From: Bradyrhizobium sp. cir1
Lineage (GTDB): Bacteria > Pseudomonadota > Alphaproteobacteria > Rhizobiales > Xanthobacteraceae
Assembly (NCBI RefSeq): GCF_014198245.1
Contig: NZ_JACIHE010000008.1
Span: forward strand, 1-64,000
Length of the DNA stretch: 64,000 nucleotides
Reading direction: 5' to 3'
Both the position numbers and the translations under genes were made by a program. Positions 51,309 through 59,991 of this stretch are shown here, piece by piece (the first letter of the stretch is position 1; each line of letters starts with the position of its first letter). The notes under the pieces are model-generated. The model did no database searches and was not told the DNA's origin. It saw nothing but the letters and a program-made list of their open reading frames with translations.

Positions 51309-51443
51309 GGGAAAGTCTGACTTTTATATCATTCCGGGGCGCCTTGCATCCCGGCGAAATGTGATTCCGAGGTTGTCCTACCCGGAAAAATCGGAAACAA
51401 GAGGGCGCAAACGACCAAGGACCGTCTCAAGGGCTGAGATCAG

Positions 51444-53105
51444 ATGAGCACCGAAGAACTTCCCCCGCGCGAATCCATGGAATTCGACGTCGTCATCGTC
51501 GGCGCCGGCCCGTCGGGCCTGTCGGCCGCGATCCGGCTGAAGCAGCTCAACGCCGATCTCAACGTCGTCGTGGTGGAGAAGGGCTCCGAGGTCGGCGCGC
51601 ACATTCTTTCGGGCGCCGTGATCGACCCGGCCGGGCTCGACAAGCTCGTTCCGGACTGGCGCGAGGATGCCGACTGCCCGCTGAAGACGCAGGTGAAGGA
51701 CGACCGCTTCTACTGGATGACCGGCGGCGGCGCGATCAAGCTGCCGAACTTCGTGATGCCGCCGCTGATGGATAACCATCACTGCTATATCGGCTCGCTC
51801 GGCAATGTCTGCCGCTGGCTGGCGCGGAAAGCGGAGGCGCTGGGCGTCGAGATCTATCCGGGGTTCGCCGCGGCCGAGGTGCTCTACGACGAGGAAGGCA
51901 AGGTCAAGGGCATCGCCACCGGCGACATGGGCATCGGCCGCGACGGCAAGCCGAAGGATTCCTTCACGCGCGGCATGGAATTGCTCGGCAAGTACACGCT
52001 GTTCGCCGAAGGCGCGCGCGGCAGCCTGACCAAGCAGCTCATCAACAAGTTCGCGCTCGATGCCAAGAGCGAGCCGCCGAAGTTCGGCATCGGGCTGAAG
52101 GAAGTCTGGCAGATCGATCCCGCCAAGCACCAGAAGGGCATGATCCAGCATTCGTTCGGCTGGCCGCTTGACCTCAAGACCGGCGGCGGCTCGTTCCTTT
52201 ATCACTACGACGATAATCTCGTCGCCGTCGGCTTCGTCGTGCATCTCAATTACGACGATCCGTATCTGTCACCGTTCGACGAATTCCAGCGCTTCAAGAC
52301 CCATCCCTCGATCCGCGGGACCTTCGAAGGGGCCAAGCGGCTCGCTTATGGCGCGCGTGCGATCACCGAGGGCGGCTATCAGTCGGTACCGAAGCTCAGC
52401 TTCCCCGGCGGCGCGCTGATCGGCTGCGCGGCCGGCTTCGTCAACGTGCCGCGCATCAAGGGCGTGCACAATGCGATGGGCACCGGCATGCTGGCTGCTG
52501 AACATGTTGCGGCCGCGCTCGCCGCCGATCGCGCCAATGACGAGCTTGTCGACTACGAGAACGCCTGGCGCTCCTCGTCGGTCGGCAAGGATCTGTTCCT
52601 GGTCCGCAACGTCAAGCCGCTGTGGTCGAAGTTCGGCACCGTGCTCGGCGTTGCGCTGGGCGGCTTCGACATGTGGTGCAACACGCTGTTCGGCGCTTCG
52701 CTGTTCGGCACCCAGGCGCACGCCAAGCCCGATCGCGCCACGCTCGATCCGGCCAAGCAGCACGCCCCGAAGAACTACCCGAAGCCGGACGGCAAGATCT
52801 CGTTCGACAAGCTGTCCTCGGTATTCCTGTCCAACACCAATCATGAAGAGGACCAGCCGGTCCATCTCAAGGTTACGGACATGAACCTCCAGAAGACGTC
52901 CGAGCACGACGTCTTCGCCGGCCCCTCGAATCGCTATTGCCCGGCCGGCGTCTATGAGTGGATCGAGGAGGGTTCGGGTCCGCGCTTCCAGATCAACGCC
53001 CAGAACTGCGTCCACTGCAAAACCTGCGACGTGAAGGACCCCAACGGCAACATCACCTGGGTTCCACCGGAAGGTGGCGGCGGCCCGAACTACGAGGCGA
53101 TGTAA
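51444..53105 (+). CDS. etfD: Electron transfer flavoprotein-ubiquinone oxidoreductase
   Basis: Membrane-associated flavoprotein passing electrons from ETF to the quinone pool during fatty- and amino-acid oxidation. 553 residues: FAD-binding VIVGAGPSGLSAAIRLKQL, GSFLYHYDDNLVAVG, and C-terminal [4Fe-4S] ligands CPAGVYEW with CVHCKTCDVKDP. Also called ETFDH. Alone; no etfAB in the window. Confidence 0.97.
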   Translation: MSTEELPPRESMEFDVVIVGAGPSGLSAAIRLKQLNADLNVVVVEKGSEVGAHILSGAVIDPAGLDKLVPDWREDADCPLKTQVKDDRFYWMTGGGAIKLPNFVMPPLMDNHHCYIGSLGNVCRWLARKAEALGVEIYPGFAAAEVLYDEEGKVKGIATGDMGIGRDGKPKDSFTRGMELLGKYTLFAEGARGSLTKQLINKFALDAKSEPPKFGIGLKEVWQIDPAKHQKGMIQHSFGWPLDLKTGGGSFLYHYDDNLVAVGFVVHLNYDDPYLSPFDEFQRFKTHPSIRGTFEGAKRLAYGARAITEGGYQSVPKLSFPGGALIGCAAGFVNVPRIKGVHNAMGTGMLAAEHVAAALAADRANDELVDYENAWRSSSVGKDLFLVRNVKPLWSKFGTVLGVALGGFDMWCNTLFGASLFGTQAHAKPDRATLDPAKQHAPKNYPKPDGKISFDKLSSVFLSNTNHEEDQPVHLKVTDMNLQKTSEHDVFAGPSNRYCPAGVYEWIEEGSGPRFQINAQNCVHCKTCDVKDPNGNITWVPPEGGGGPNYEAM

Positions 53106-53395
53106 GAACTGGTCGCATAGGGTGATCCGGCGCACGTTCGCGTGAGAACCGGGCCGCGGCTACCTGTCGCGGTCACGATAAGGCCATAGTAGCGGCGTCT
53201 TGGGGCGCTCTTGACCGGTCAGTTGGCCGATTTGGGGCGTGCGGAGGGGATCGCCCGGTCCGAATCCTTGCGGTGAACCGCCAAAAGCGGCATTGTCGGC
53301 CCGACGGTTCCGGGTCCCGATGCCACCGGCCGCGTTCGCATGCGAGACGGCCTTCTGCTGCAAACCCAGGCACTACCAACTCAAGGCGAGCCCTG

Positions 53396-55192
53396 ATGTT
53401 CTCAAATCGTTTCAACCGCTGGACTGTTGCCGCCATCGCCCTCATGGGCACAGCGATTGCGGTGGTCCCCGGCGCGGTCCTGGCGCAGACGCCGGATCAC
53501 CCGGCCGATACGGCGGCGCAGTTTCCGACCCGGAACGATCTGAAATCGCTCACCACCTCCGGCAGCTATCTTGCCGCCCGCCACGCCAGCGTCGAGCGCG
53601 ATGCGGCCTCGGCCGCCGCCTTCTACCGCTCGGCGCTGCGCTCCGATCCCAAGAACAACGAGCTGCTCGACCGCGCCTTCATCTCCTCGGTCGCCGACGG
53701 CGACATCGACGAGGCCGTCAAGCTCGCCGAGCGCATCCTCACCATCGACAAGACCAACCGCGTCGCGCGTCTCGTCGTCGGCGTGCACGATCTGAAGTTC
53801 AAGAAGTATGCGACCGCGCAGAGCAACATCAACCAGTCGATCCGCGGTCCGATCACCGATCTTGTCGCCACGCTGCTGTCGGGCTGGGCCGCCTATGGCG
53901 CCGGCGATGCCAAGGGCGGCGTCGCCACCATCGACAAGCTCGCAGGTCCCGAGTGGTATCCGCTGTTCAAGGATCTCCACGCCGGCATGATCCTCGAGCT
54001 CGCCGGCAAGGAGAAGGATGCCGGCACCCGCTTCGAGCGCGCCTACAAGCTCGACGATTCCATGCTGCGCGTCACCGAAGCCTATGCGCGCTGGCTGTCG
54101 CGCAACAAGGATTCGGCCGCGGCGACCAATGTCTATCAGGCCTTCGACAAGAAGCTCGCCCGCCATCCGCTGATCGTGGAAGGTTTGCGCGACACCAAGG
54201 CCGGCAAGAAGCTGCCGCCGCTGGTCGATTCCGCGCAGGCCGGCGCCGCCGAGGCGCTCTACGGCATCGGCGCCACGCTGACCCGTCGCGGCGGCGAGGA
54301 TCTGGCGCTGGTCTACCTCCAGCTCTCGCTCTACCTCCAGCCGACCCATCCGCTGGCACTGCTCTCGCTCGCCGATCTCTATGAATCGGTGAAGCGGCCG
54401 CAGATGGCGATCAAGGTCTACGAGCGCGTGCCCGCGACCTCGCCGCTGAAGCGCAACGCGCAGATCCAGCTCGCCATCGACCTCGATTCGGCCGACCGCA
54501 CCGACGAGGCGATCAAGATCCTCAAGGGCGTCACCTCGGAGGATGCCAAGGATCTCGAGGCCATCATGGCGCTCGGCAACATCGAGCGCGGCCGCAAGCG
54601 GTTCGGCGACTGCGGCGCGACCTATTCGCAAGGCGTCGAGGTGCTGCCGGCCGGCAACGACAAAGCCAACAGCGTCTGGTACTATTATCGTGGCATCTGC
54701 GAGGAGCGCTCCAAGCAGTGGGCCAAGGCCGAAGCCGACATGAAGAAGGCGCTCGAGCTGCAGCCCGACCAGCCGCATGTCCTCAACTATCTCGGCTATT
54801 CCTGGATCGACCAGGGCGTGAACCTCGACGATGGCATGAAGATGATCAAGCGCGCCGTCGAGCAGCGTCCCGACGACGGCTACATCGTCGATTCCCTCGG
54901 CTGGGCCTATTACCGCATCGGCAATTACGAGGAGGCGGTGAAGAACCTCGAGCGCGCGATCGATCTCAAGCCGGAAGATCCCACCATCAACGATCACCTC
55001 GGCGATGCCTATTGGCGCGTCGGCCGCACGCTGGAAGCCAAATTCCAGTGGTCGCATGCGCGCGATCTCAAGCCCGAGCCGGATGATCTTCCGAAGATCG
55101 AGGCCAAGATCGCCAACGGTTTGACCGAGGACAATTCCAACTCTTCCGCGGCCCAGGCCGAGAAGAAGAAGGACGACGGCAAGGGCGGCTAA
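53396..55192 (+). CDS. Periplasmic tetratricopeptide repeat protein
   Basis: 598 residues. A Sec signal peptide (FNRWTVAAIALMGTAIAVVPGAVLAQ, cleavage near AQT) then about 14 TPR/Sel1-type helices, clearest at HPLALLSLADLYESVKRPQMAIKVYERV, QPHVLNYLGYSWIDQG and YIVDSLGWAYYRIGNYEEAVKNLERAI. It most likely scaffolds protein interactions in the envelope. 25 bp upstream of ispE, so co-transcribed with it. Start at 53396 puts the signal peptide at the N-terminus. Confidence 0.9.
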   Translation: MFSNRFNRWTVAAIALMGTAIAVVPGAVLAQTPDHPADTAAQFPTRNDLKSLTTSGSYLAARHASVERDAASAAAFYRSALRSDPKNNELLDRAFISSVADGDIDEAVKLAERILTIDKTNRVARLVVGVHDLKFKKYATAQSNINQSIRGPITDLVATLLSGWAAYGAGDAKGGVATIDKLAGPEWYPLFKDLHAGMILELAGKEKDAGTRFERAYKLDDSMLRVTEAYARWLSRNKDSAAATNVYQAFDKKLARHPLIVEGLRDTKAGKKLPPLVDSAQAGAAEALYGIGATLTRRGGEDLALVYLQLSLYLQPTHPLALLSLADLYESVKRPQMAIKVYERVPATSPLKRNAQIQLAIDLDSADRTDEAIKILKGVTSEDAKDLEAIMALGNIERGRKRFGDCGATYSQGVEVLPAGNDKANSVWYYYRGICEERSKQWAKAEADMKKALELQPDQPHVLNYLGYSWIDQGVNLDDGMKMIKRAVEQRPDDGYIVDSLGWAYYRIGNYEEAVKNLERAIDLKPEDPTINDHLGDAYWRVGRTLEAKFQWSHARDLKPEPDDLPKIEAKIANGLTEDNSNSSAAQAEKKKDDGKGG

Positions 55193-55217
55193 GAGAGCGT
55201 TTGGGGGCTGATCGCCA

Positions 55218-56102
55218 ATGTCGGCGTTGATTGAAGAAGGGCGGGCGAAGGTCAATTTGAGCCTTCGCGTCGTCGGCCGTCGTGCTGACGGCTATCATGA
55301 TCTCGAGAGCGTGGTCGCGTTCGCCGATTGCGCCGACCGGCTCACGCTGGAGCCCGGCGGCGAGCTGAAGCTCACCACCACCGGGCCACTCGCAGCCGCC
55401 TGCGGCGATACCGCCGATAATCTCGTGTTCAAGGCGGCCAAGCTTCTGGCCGAGGCCGTGCCGGGCCTGAAGCTCGGCGCCTTCGCGCTCGACAAGGTGC
55501 TTCCTGTGGCCGCCGGCATCGGCGGCGGCTCGGCCGATGCAGCGGCGGCGCTGCGCCTCTTGGCGCGCCTCAACAATCTCTCGCTCGACGATCCCCGCTT
55601 GCAGAAGGTCGCGCTCGCGACCGGTGCCGACGTGCCGGTGTGCCTGTTCTCGCGCGCCTGCGACATGACCGGCGTCGGCGAGCAGCTGCTGCCGCTCGCC
55701 TTGCCGAGCATGCCTTGCGTGATGGTCAATCCGCGCGTGCCGGTCGCGACCAAGGACGTGTTCCAGGCGCTGGGCCTGCGCAACGGCGAGCTCCTGGTTG
55801 GCGCCACCTCGGTTCTCGAAGCTCCGGCCTGGCCGGAGGAGGGCGGGTCGATCGCCGATTGGGTCGAGGTTCTCGAAACCGTCGCCAACGATCTCGAGGC
55901 GCCCGCGCTGCGGATCGAGCCTGTGATTGGCGAGGTGCTGGACGCCTTGCGCTCCTCCGCCGGCGTCAAGCTCGCCCGCATGTCCGGCTCGGGGGCGACG
56001 TGCTTTGCGATCTATGGCGCGCCCAGTGATGCGCATGCCGCGGCCGAGAAGATCCGGCGCGACCATCCCGGCTGGTGGGTGCATGCGGGGACGTTGAGCT
56101 AG
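55218..56102 (+). CDS. ispE: 4-diphosphocytidyl-2-C-methyl-D-erythritol kinase
   Basis: GHMP kinase of the MEP isoprenoid pathway. 294 residues: RAKVNLSLRVVGRRADGYHDLESVVAF and the ATP loop LPVAAGIGGGSADAAAALRLL, with MSGSGATCFAIY near the C-terminus. Directly downstream of the TPR gene. Confidence 0.95.
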   Translation: MSALIEEGRAKVNLSLRVVGRRADGYHDLESVVAFADCADRLTLEPGGELKLTTTGPLAAACGDTADNLVFKAAKLLAEAVPGLKLGAFALDKVLPVAAGIGGGSADAAAALRLLARLNNLSLDDPRLQKVALATGADVPVCLFSRACDMTGVGEQLLPLALPSMPCVMVNPRVPVATKDVFQALGLRNGELLVGATSVLEAPAWPEEGGSIADWVEVLETVANDLEAPALRIEPVIGEVLDALRSSAGVKLARMSGSGATCFAIYGAPSDAHAAAEKIRRDHPGWWVHAGTLS

Positions 56103-56120
56103 GTATCTCCTCAAAGACAG

Positions 56121-56214
56121 GTACAGGGTGGGCAAAGGCGCCTTTGCGCCGTGCCCACCATCTTTCCGCTAGGGCGACAGAAGCGTGGGCACGCTTCGCT
56201 TTGCCCACCCTACG
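56121..56214. repeat. Interspersed palindromic repeat, family A (copy 4)
   Basis: GTACAGGGTGGGCAAAGGCG to CTTTGCCCACCCTACGG. Its last bases encode the C-terminal residues of the convergent alpha/beta-hydrolase gene. Confidence 0.9.
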
Positions 56215-57100
56215 GCAGCGGGGCTAATCCGCCTTGCTCGGTCAGTCCGAGAAACTTTCGGATCTCGCCCAGCACCTCCTGCGGCTTGTCGTGCTGCAGC
56301 CAGTGTCCCGCCTCGGCGATGGTCTCGATGCGCGCGTCCTGGAAATAGCGCTCTAGGCCCGCCGCCCTGGCGCCGGCCAGAAAGCTTTCGCCGGCATTGA
56401 GCAGCAGCGTCGGGCACGCGATGCGCGACCACAGTGCGACGTGATCATCCGCCCAGAGCCGGTGCGGCGCACTGGCGCGCTGATAGGGATCGAACTTCCA
56501 GCTGTAGGTGCCGTCCTCGTTCTGCCGCGCGCCGTGCGTGGCAAGATGCAGTGCGAGATCGCGGGCGAGGCGCTTGTTGTGCAGCACCATCTGTGCGGCC
56601 GCATCCTCGAGGGTCGCATAGCGGCGCGGCGTGCGGTCGTGCAGTCTGTCGAGCTGGCTGACCCATTTACTGATGCGCTCGTGCGCCGGCGGCTTCGGCG
56701 CATCCGGCAGCATGGTGACGCCGTCGAGCACGACTAGCTTCGAGACCAGCTCCGGGAACGATCCCGAGAAGATCAGGCTCACCATGCCGCCCATGGAATG
56801 GCCGATGAGAGTCACTTGAGGCGCTGCGATGGTGCGGACGAGCTGGACCAGATCGTAGACATATTCGGTCAGCGCGTAGCTGCCGCCTTTGGTCCAGTCG
56901 GAATCGCCGTGACCGCGCAGATCCGGCGCGATCACGTGGAAATGCGGCTGCAGCGAGCGCGCGATAGCGTCCCAGCTGCGGCAATGATCGCGGCCGCCAT
57001 GGACCAGGATGAGGGGCGGCGCGCCCTCGTTGCCCCAATCGGCATAATGCAGCCGCAGGCCGTGCGATTCATAGAAGCGGTCTTGCGGGGCGCTAGCCAT
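56210..57100 (-). CDS. Alpha/beta-hydrolase
   Basis: 296 residues: oxyanion region LILVHGGRDHCRSWD, LRGHGDSDW, nucleophile elbow GHSMGGMV with serine, catalytic histidine in AEAGHWLQHDKP. Esterase, lactonase or epoxide hydrolase cannot be told apart. Start overlaps the LysE-family gene stop by 8 bp (57093-57100), so the two are coupled; the last few residues are encoded by a palindromic repeat. Confidence 0.92.
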   Translation of the reverse strand: MASAPQDRFYESHGLRLHYADWGNEGAPPLILVHGGRDHCRSWDAIARSLQPHFHVIAPDLRGHGDSDWTKGGSYALTEYVYDLVQLVRTIAAPQVTLIGHSMGGMVSLIFSGSFPELVSKLVVLDGVTMLPDAPKPPAHERISKWVSQLDRLHDRTPRRYATLEDAAAQMVLHNKRLARDLALHLATHGARQNEDGTYSWKFDPYQRASAPHRLWADDHVALWSRIACPTLLLNAGESFLAGARAAGLERYFQDARIETIAEAGHWLQHDKPQEVLGEIRKFLGLTEQGGLAPLP

Positions 57101-57725
57101 TGGCCGGCCGCCGCGCCAGGGCGAGCGAGAGGCCGAGGCCGGCAATGAAGACGCCCGAGCCTTGCGTGAGGCGCCGCATCAGCTGCGGCCGTCCGATCAG
57201 CTGCGTGCGCGTCGCGGAGGCCATCAGCACCACGACGACATCGGCGAGCGTGTTCAGGGCCACCGAGATTGCACCCAGCATGATGAATTGCAGCGTCGGG
57301 TTCGATCCCGCGGGATCGAGGAACTGCGGAATGAAGGCGAGGAAGAACGCCGCAGTCTTCGGGTTCAGCGCCTCGACCAGCACGCCGTCGCGAAACGCGC
57401 GCTTGTCGCCGACGGCGTCGCTCTCCAGCGACAGCGCGCGGCCGGCGCCGCGGAACGTCTTGATGCCGAGCCAGACCAGATAAAGCGCGCCGACAAATTT
57501 GACCACGGTGAACAGTTCCGCGCTGGCCAGGATGATCGCGGAGATACCGAGACTGCCGGCCACGACATGGACCATCCCGCCCAGCGCCGTGCCCGCGGTC
57601 GAGGCAAAGCCGCTCGCGCGTCCTTCCGACAAGGTTCGCGCCGCCACGTAGAAAATGCCGGGGCCGGGAATTGCCGCAATGAGGAATGCTGCGGCCAGGA
57701 ACAGCCAGAAATTGGTTTCGCTCAT
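57093..57725 (-). CDS. LysE-family exporter
   Basis: 210 residues, six membrane helices, with the family motif AAFLIAAIPGPGIFYVAARTLSEGRASGF at the N-terminus. Exports amino acids, homoserine lactones or similar small molecules; substrate not readable. Overlaps the hydrolase gene, so the pair may handle one compound. Confidence 0.93.
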   Translation of the reverse strand: MSETNFWLFLAAAFLIAAIPGPGIFYVAARTLSEGRASGFASTAGTALGGMVHVVAGSLGISAIILASAELFTVVKFVGALYLVWLGIKTFRGAGRALSLESDAVGDKRAFRDGVLVEALNPKTAAFFLAFIPQFLDPAGSNPTLQFIMLGAISVALNTLADVVVVLMASATRTQLIGRPQLMRRLTQGSGVFIAGLGLSLALARRPANG

Positions 57726-57769
57726 CCTGTTTTCGTAGCGCAGCGTGCCGCGAATGCAAGGCCTCTCGT

Positions 57770-59032
57770 TCAGCCGATCCGGCGGAAGATCACGCTGGCA
57801 TTCACCCCGCCGAAGCCGAACCCGTTGGAGATGGCGTTGAGCATCGACATCGGCCGCGCGCGGCCCGAGACGATGTCGATGCCGTCGGCGTTCGCGTCGG
57901 GGTTTTCGAGATTAAGCGTCGGCGGCGCCACCTGGTCGCGCAAGGCGAGCACGGCGAAGATTGCTTCCAGGCCGCCGGCGGCGCCGAGCAGATGGCCGGT
58001 GGCCGATTTCGTCGCGCTCACGGCAATGCCGCGGTTGCGGCCGAACAGCGCGGCGATCGCGCCAAGCTCGCTCTCGTCGCCGGCCGGTGTCGACGTCGCA
58101 TGCGCGTTGAGGTGCTGCAGATCCGCGGGTGCAAGCTTGGCCTGCCGCAGCGCGATCTCCATGGCGCGGCGGGCGCCGTCGCCATCGGGTGGACCCGACG
58201 TCATGTGGTAGGCGTCCGCCGTCGTACCGTAGCCGACGACCTCCGCGATCGGCGTCGCGCCGCGGGCAAGCGCATGCTCCAGCTCCTCGATCACCAAAAT
58301 GCCGGCGCCTTCGCCCATCACAAATCCGTCGCGGTCGCGGTCGAACGGGCGCGAGGCGCGCGCGGGCTCGTCGTTGAAGGAGCTCGATAGTGCGCGCGCC
58401 GCCGCAAAGCCGCCGAGGCTGACGATGTCGATGCAGGCTTCAGCCCCGCCGCAGATCGCGACATCGGCTTCGCCGGCGCGGATCATGCGCGCGGCATCGC
58501 CGATCGCCTGCACGCCGGCCGCGCACGCCGTGACGGGCGTGCCCAGCGGTCCCTTGTAGCCGTATTTGATCGAGACGTGGCCGGCGGCGAGATTGGCGAG
58601 GAACGAGGGGATCGTGAATGGCGACAGCCGGCGCACGCCGCGCTGCTCGGTGATGCGCACGGCTTCCGCCATTGCAGGGAAGCCGCCGACGCCGGAGGCG
58701 ATGATCGTCGCTGTGCGTTCCAGCGCGGCTGCATCCTGCGGCGTCCATCTGGCCTGCGCGACTGCTTCTGCGGTGGCGAGCAGCGCGAACAGGATGAAGC
58801 GGTCCATCTTGCGCTGGTCTTTTGGCGCGGCAGCCTGTGCGGGATCGAAGCCGCCCTCGGCATCGTCGGCCTTGTCGGGCACGAGTCCGGCGATGCGTGC
58901 GGGAAGCGCCTGCGCCCATTCGGGCAGAGGCCGCAGCCCGCTTTGACCGGCGAGCAGCCGGCGCCAGGACAGTTCGACACCACAGGCCAGCGGCGACACC
59001 GCGCCCATTCCCGTCACGACGATACGACGCAT
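57770..59032 (-). CDS. Beta-ketoacyl-ACP synthase (FabF type)
   Basis: 420 residues with a complete Cys-His-His-Lys site: C170 in TPVTACAAGVQ, H311 in NAHATSTP, K342 and H347 in SATKSATGHLLGAAG. Condenses acyl-ACP with malonyl-ACP. Not in a fab cluster; it is one base downstream of an HxlR-type regulator, so it may be a conditional or specialised paralogue rather than the housekeeping FabF. Confidence 0.93.
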   Translation of the reverse strand: MRRIVVTGMGAVSPLACGVELSWRRLLAGQSGLRPLPEWAQALPARIAGLVPDKADDAEGGFDPAQAAAPKDQRKMDRFILFALLATAEAVAQARWTPQDAAALERTATIIASGVGGFPAMAEAVRITEQRGVRRLSPFTIPSFLANLAAGHVSIKYGYKGPLGTPVTACAAGVQAIGDAARMIRAGEADVAICGGAEACIDIVSLGGFAAARALSSSFNDEPARASRPFDRDRDGFVMGEGAGILVIEELEHALARGATPIAEVVGYGTTADAYHMTSGPPDGDGARRAMEIALRQAKLAPADLQHLNAHATSTPAGDESELGAIAALFGRNRGIAVSATKSATGHLLGAAGGLEAIFAVLALRDQVAPPTLNLENPDANADGIDIVSGRARPMSMLNAISNGFGFGGVNASVIFRRIG

Positions 59033-59033
59033 G

Positions 59034-59549
59034 TCAGTCTCCAGCCGGCACGACGGCCGGGTTCATGGCCTTGAGTGAAGCAAGCCGCTTGCGCATGCCA
59101 CGGCTGGCGCGCGGACCTGCGATGACCACGGCATTGGCGAGCGTGATCGGCTGCATGCTGGCGGCGTCGACCACGACGGGTTCGAGCGGGCGGACATCGT
59201 CACGGCTCGCCAGCAGGATGGCTTCGCCTTTCGGGGCGAGATGCTTGTTGCCCCAGGCCAGCAGCGCCGCGACCACGGGGAAGAAATCCCGCGCCTTGTC
59301 CGTCAGCACATATTCGTAGCGCGGCGGCCGCTCTTGATAGCGGCGGCGGACGAACATGCCGCTCTCGGTGAGATGGGCGAGCCGCCGCGACAGGATGTTC
59401 GGTGCAATCCCGAGGCTTTGCGAAAACTCGTCGAACTTCGTCGCCCCCTGGAATGCATCCCGCAGGATCAGAATGCTCCACCATTCACCGACCGTCTCCA
59501 CGGCGCGGCCGACGGGGCATTCGAGGATGGAGGGGGATTTCGGCTGCAT
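59034..59549 (-). CDS. HxlR-family winged-helix regulator
   Basis: 171 residues with the HxlR core ECPVGRAVETVGEWWSILILRDAFQGATKFDEFSQSLGIAPNILSRRLAHL and wing PPRYEYVLTDKARDF. Start at MQPKSPSILECP (59549): a longer frame beginning at 59585 would run through the palindromic operator at 59571-59587. The stop is one base from the ketoacyl-synthase start, so they are one unit under likely self-control. Confidence 0.92.
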   Translation of the reverse strand: MQPKSPSILECPVGRAVETVGEWWSILILRDAFQGATKFDEFSQSLGIAPNILSRRLAHLTESGMFVRRRYQERPPRYEYVLTDKARDFFPVVAALLAWGNKHLAPKGEAILLASRDDVRPLEPVVVDAASMQPITLANAVVIAGPRASRGMRKRLASLKAMNPAVVPAGD

Positions 59550-59570
59550 GGCGGGAAAGTTAGGGGAGTT

Positions 59571-59587
59571 ACTTGCAAAATGCAAGT
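59571..59587. promoter_or_regulatory. HxlR operator
   Basis: ACTTGCA-AAA-TGCAAGT: perfect 7-base arms with a 3-base spacer, 22 bp upstream of the hxlR start. The ACTTGCA arm is the half-site pattern familiar from many HxlR-type promoters (for example ACTTG...). Autoregulation is inferred. Confidence 0.75.
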
Positions 59588-59690
59588 CACTGGGCAGGCA
59601 GTATCTCGGCTCCGCTCGGGCGAGCTACGAGCCTTGGCCGTCGCTGAAAGTTGAATGCGTGTTGGCGAATGGTGCCTGCGCGTCTTGCTC

Positions 59691-59770
59691 CGTCATTGCG
59701 AGCGCAGCGAAGCAATCCAGCATCCTTCCGCGGTGGCGGACTGGATTGCTTTGCTGCGCTCGCAATGACG
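59691..59770. repeat. Interspersed palindromic repeat, family B (copy 3)
   Basis: CGTCATTGCGAGCGCAGCG to CTGCGCTCGCAATGACG, inner AAGCAATCCAG and CTGGATTGCTT. Most symmetrical of the three copies. Confidence 0.92.
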
Positions 59771-59800
59771 ATGGTCGTGCAGCGCGCACCTATCTATCAC

Positions 59801-59947
59801 CGTCACCCTGAGGTGCTCGTGCGGCGACGCAATTGCGGCGCCGGGCGAGCCTCGAAGGGCGCCGGCCCTTGTGCATCTCGGCCGTGCATCCTTCGAGGCT
59901 CCCGGCGCGATGCAACGCATCGCGCCACTCGCGCCTCAGGATGACGG
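59801..59947. repeat. Interspersed palindromic repeat, family E (copy 2)
   Basis: CGTCACCCTGAGGTGC at the left, GCGCCTCAGGATGACGG at the right, with GAGCCTCGAAGG and CCTTCGAGGCTC as an inner inverted pair. Twice as long as the copy at 34837-34896. Confidence 0.85.
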
Positions 59948-59991
59948 GGCTAACGGATGCGCGGGAAAGCGATTAAGCCGAGGCGCCGCCC

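Larger units (their letters stand above)
59550..59991. other. Control and repeat region between hxlR and ispB-like genes
   Basis: 442 bases: the HxlR operator (59571-59587), a family B repeat (59691-59770) and a long family E repeat (59801-59947). No gene seen. Confidence 0.75.

Noticed and set aside
53212..53221. Ten-base palindrome TGACCGGTCA before the TPR gene
   Set aside because: Short enough to arise by chance in GC-rich DNA and about 175 bp from the gene start; not supported as an operator.
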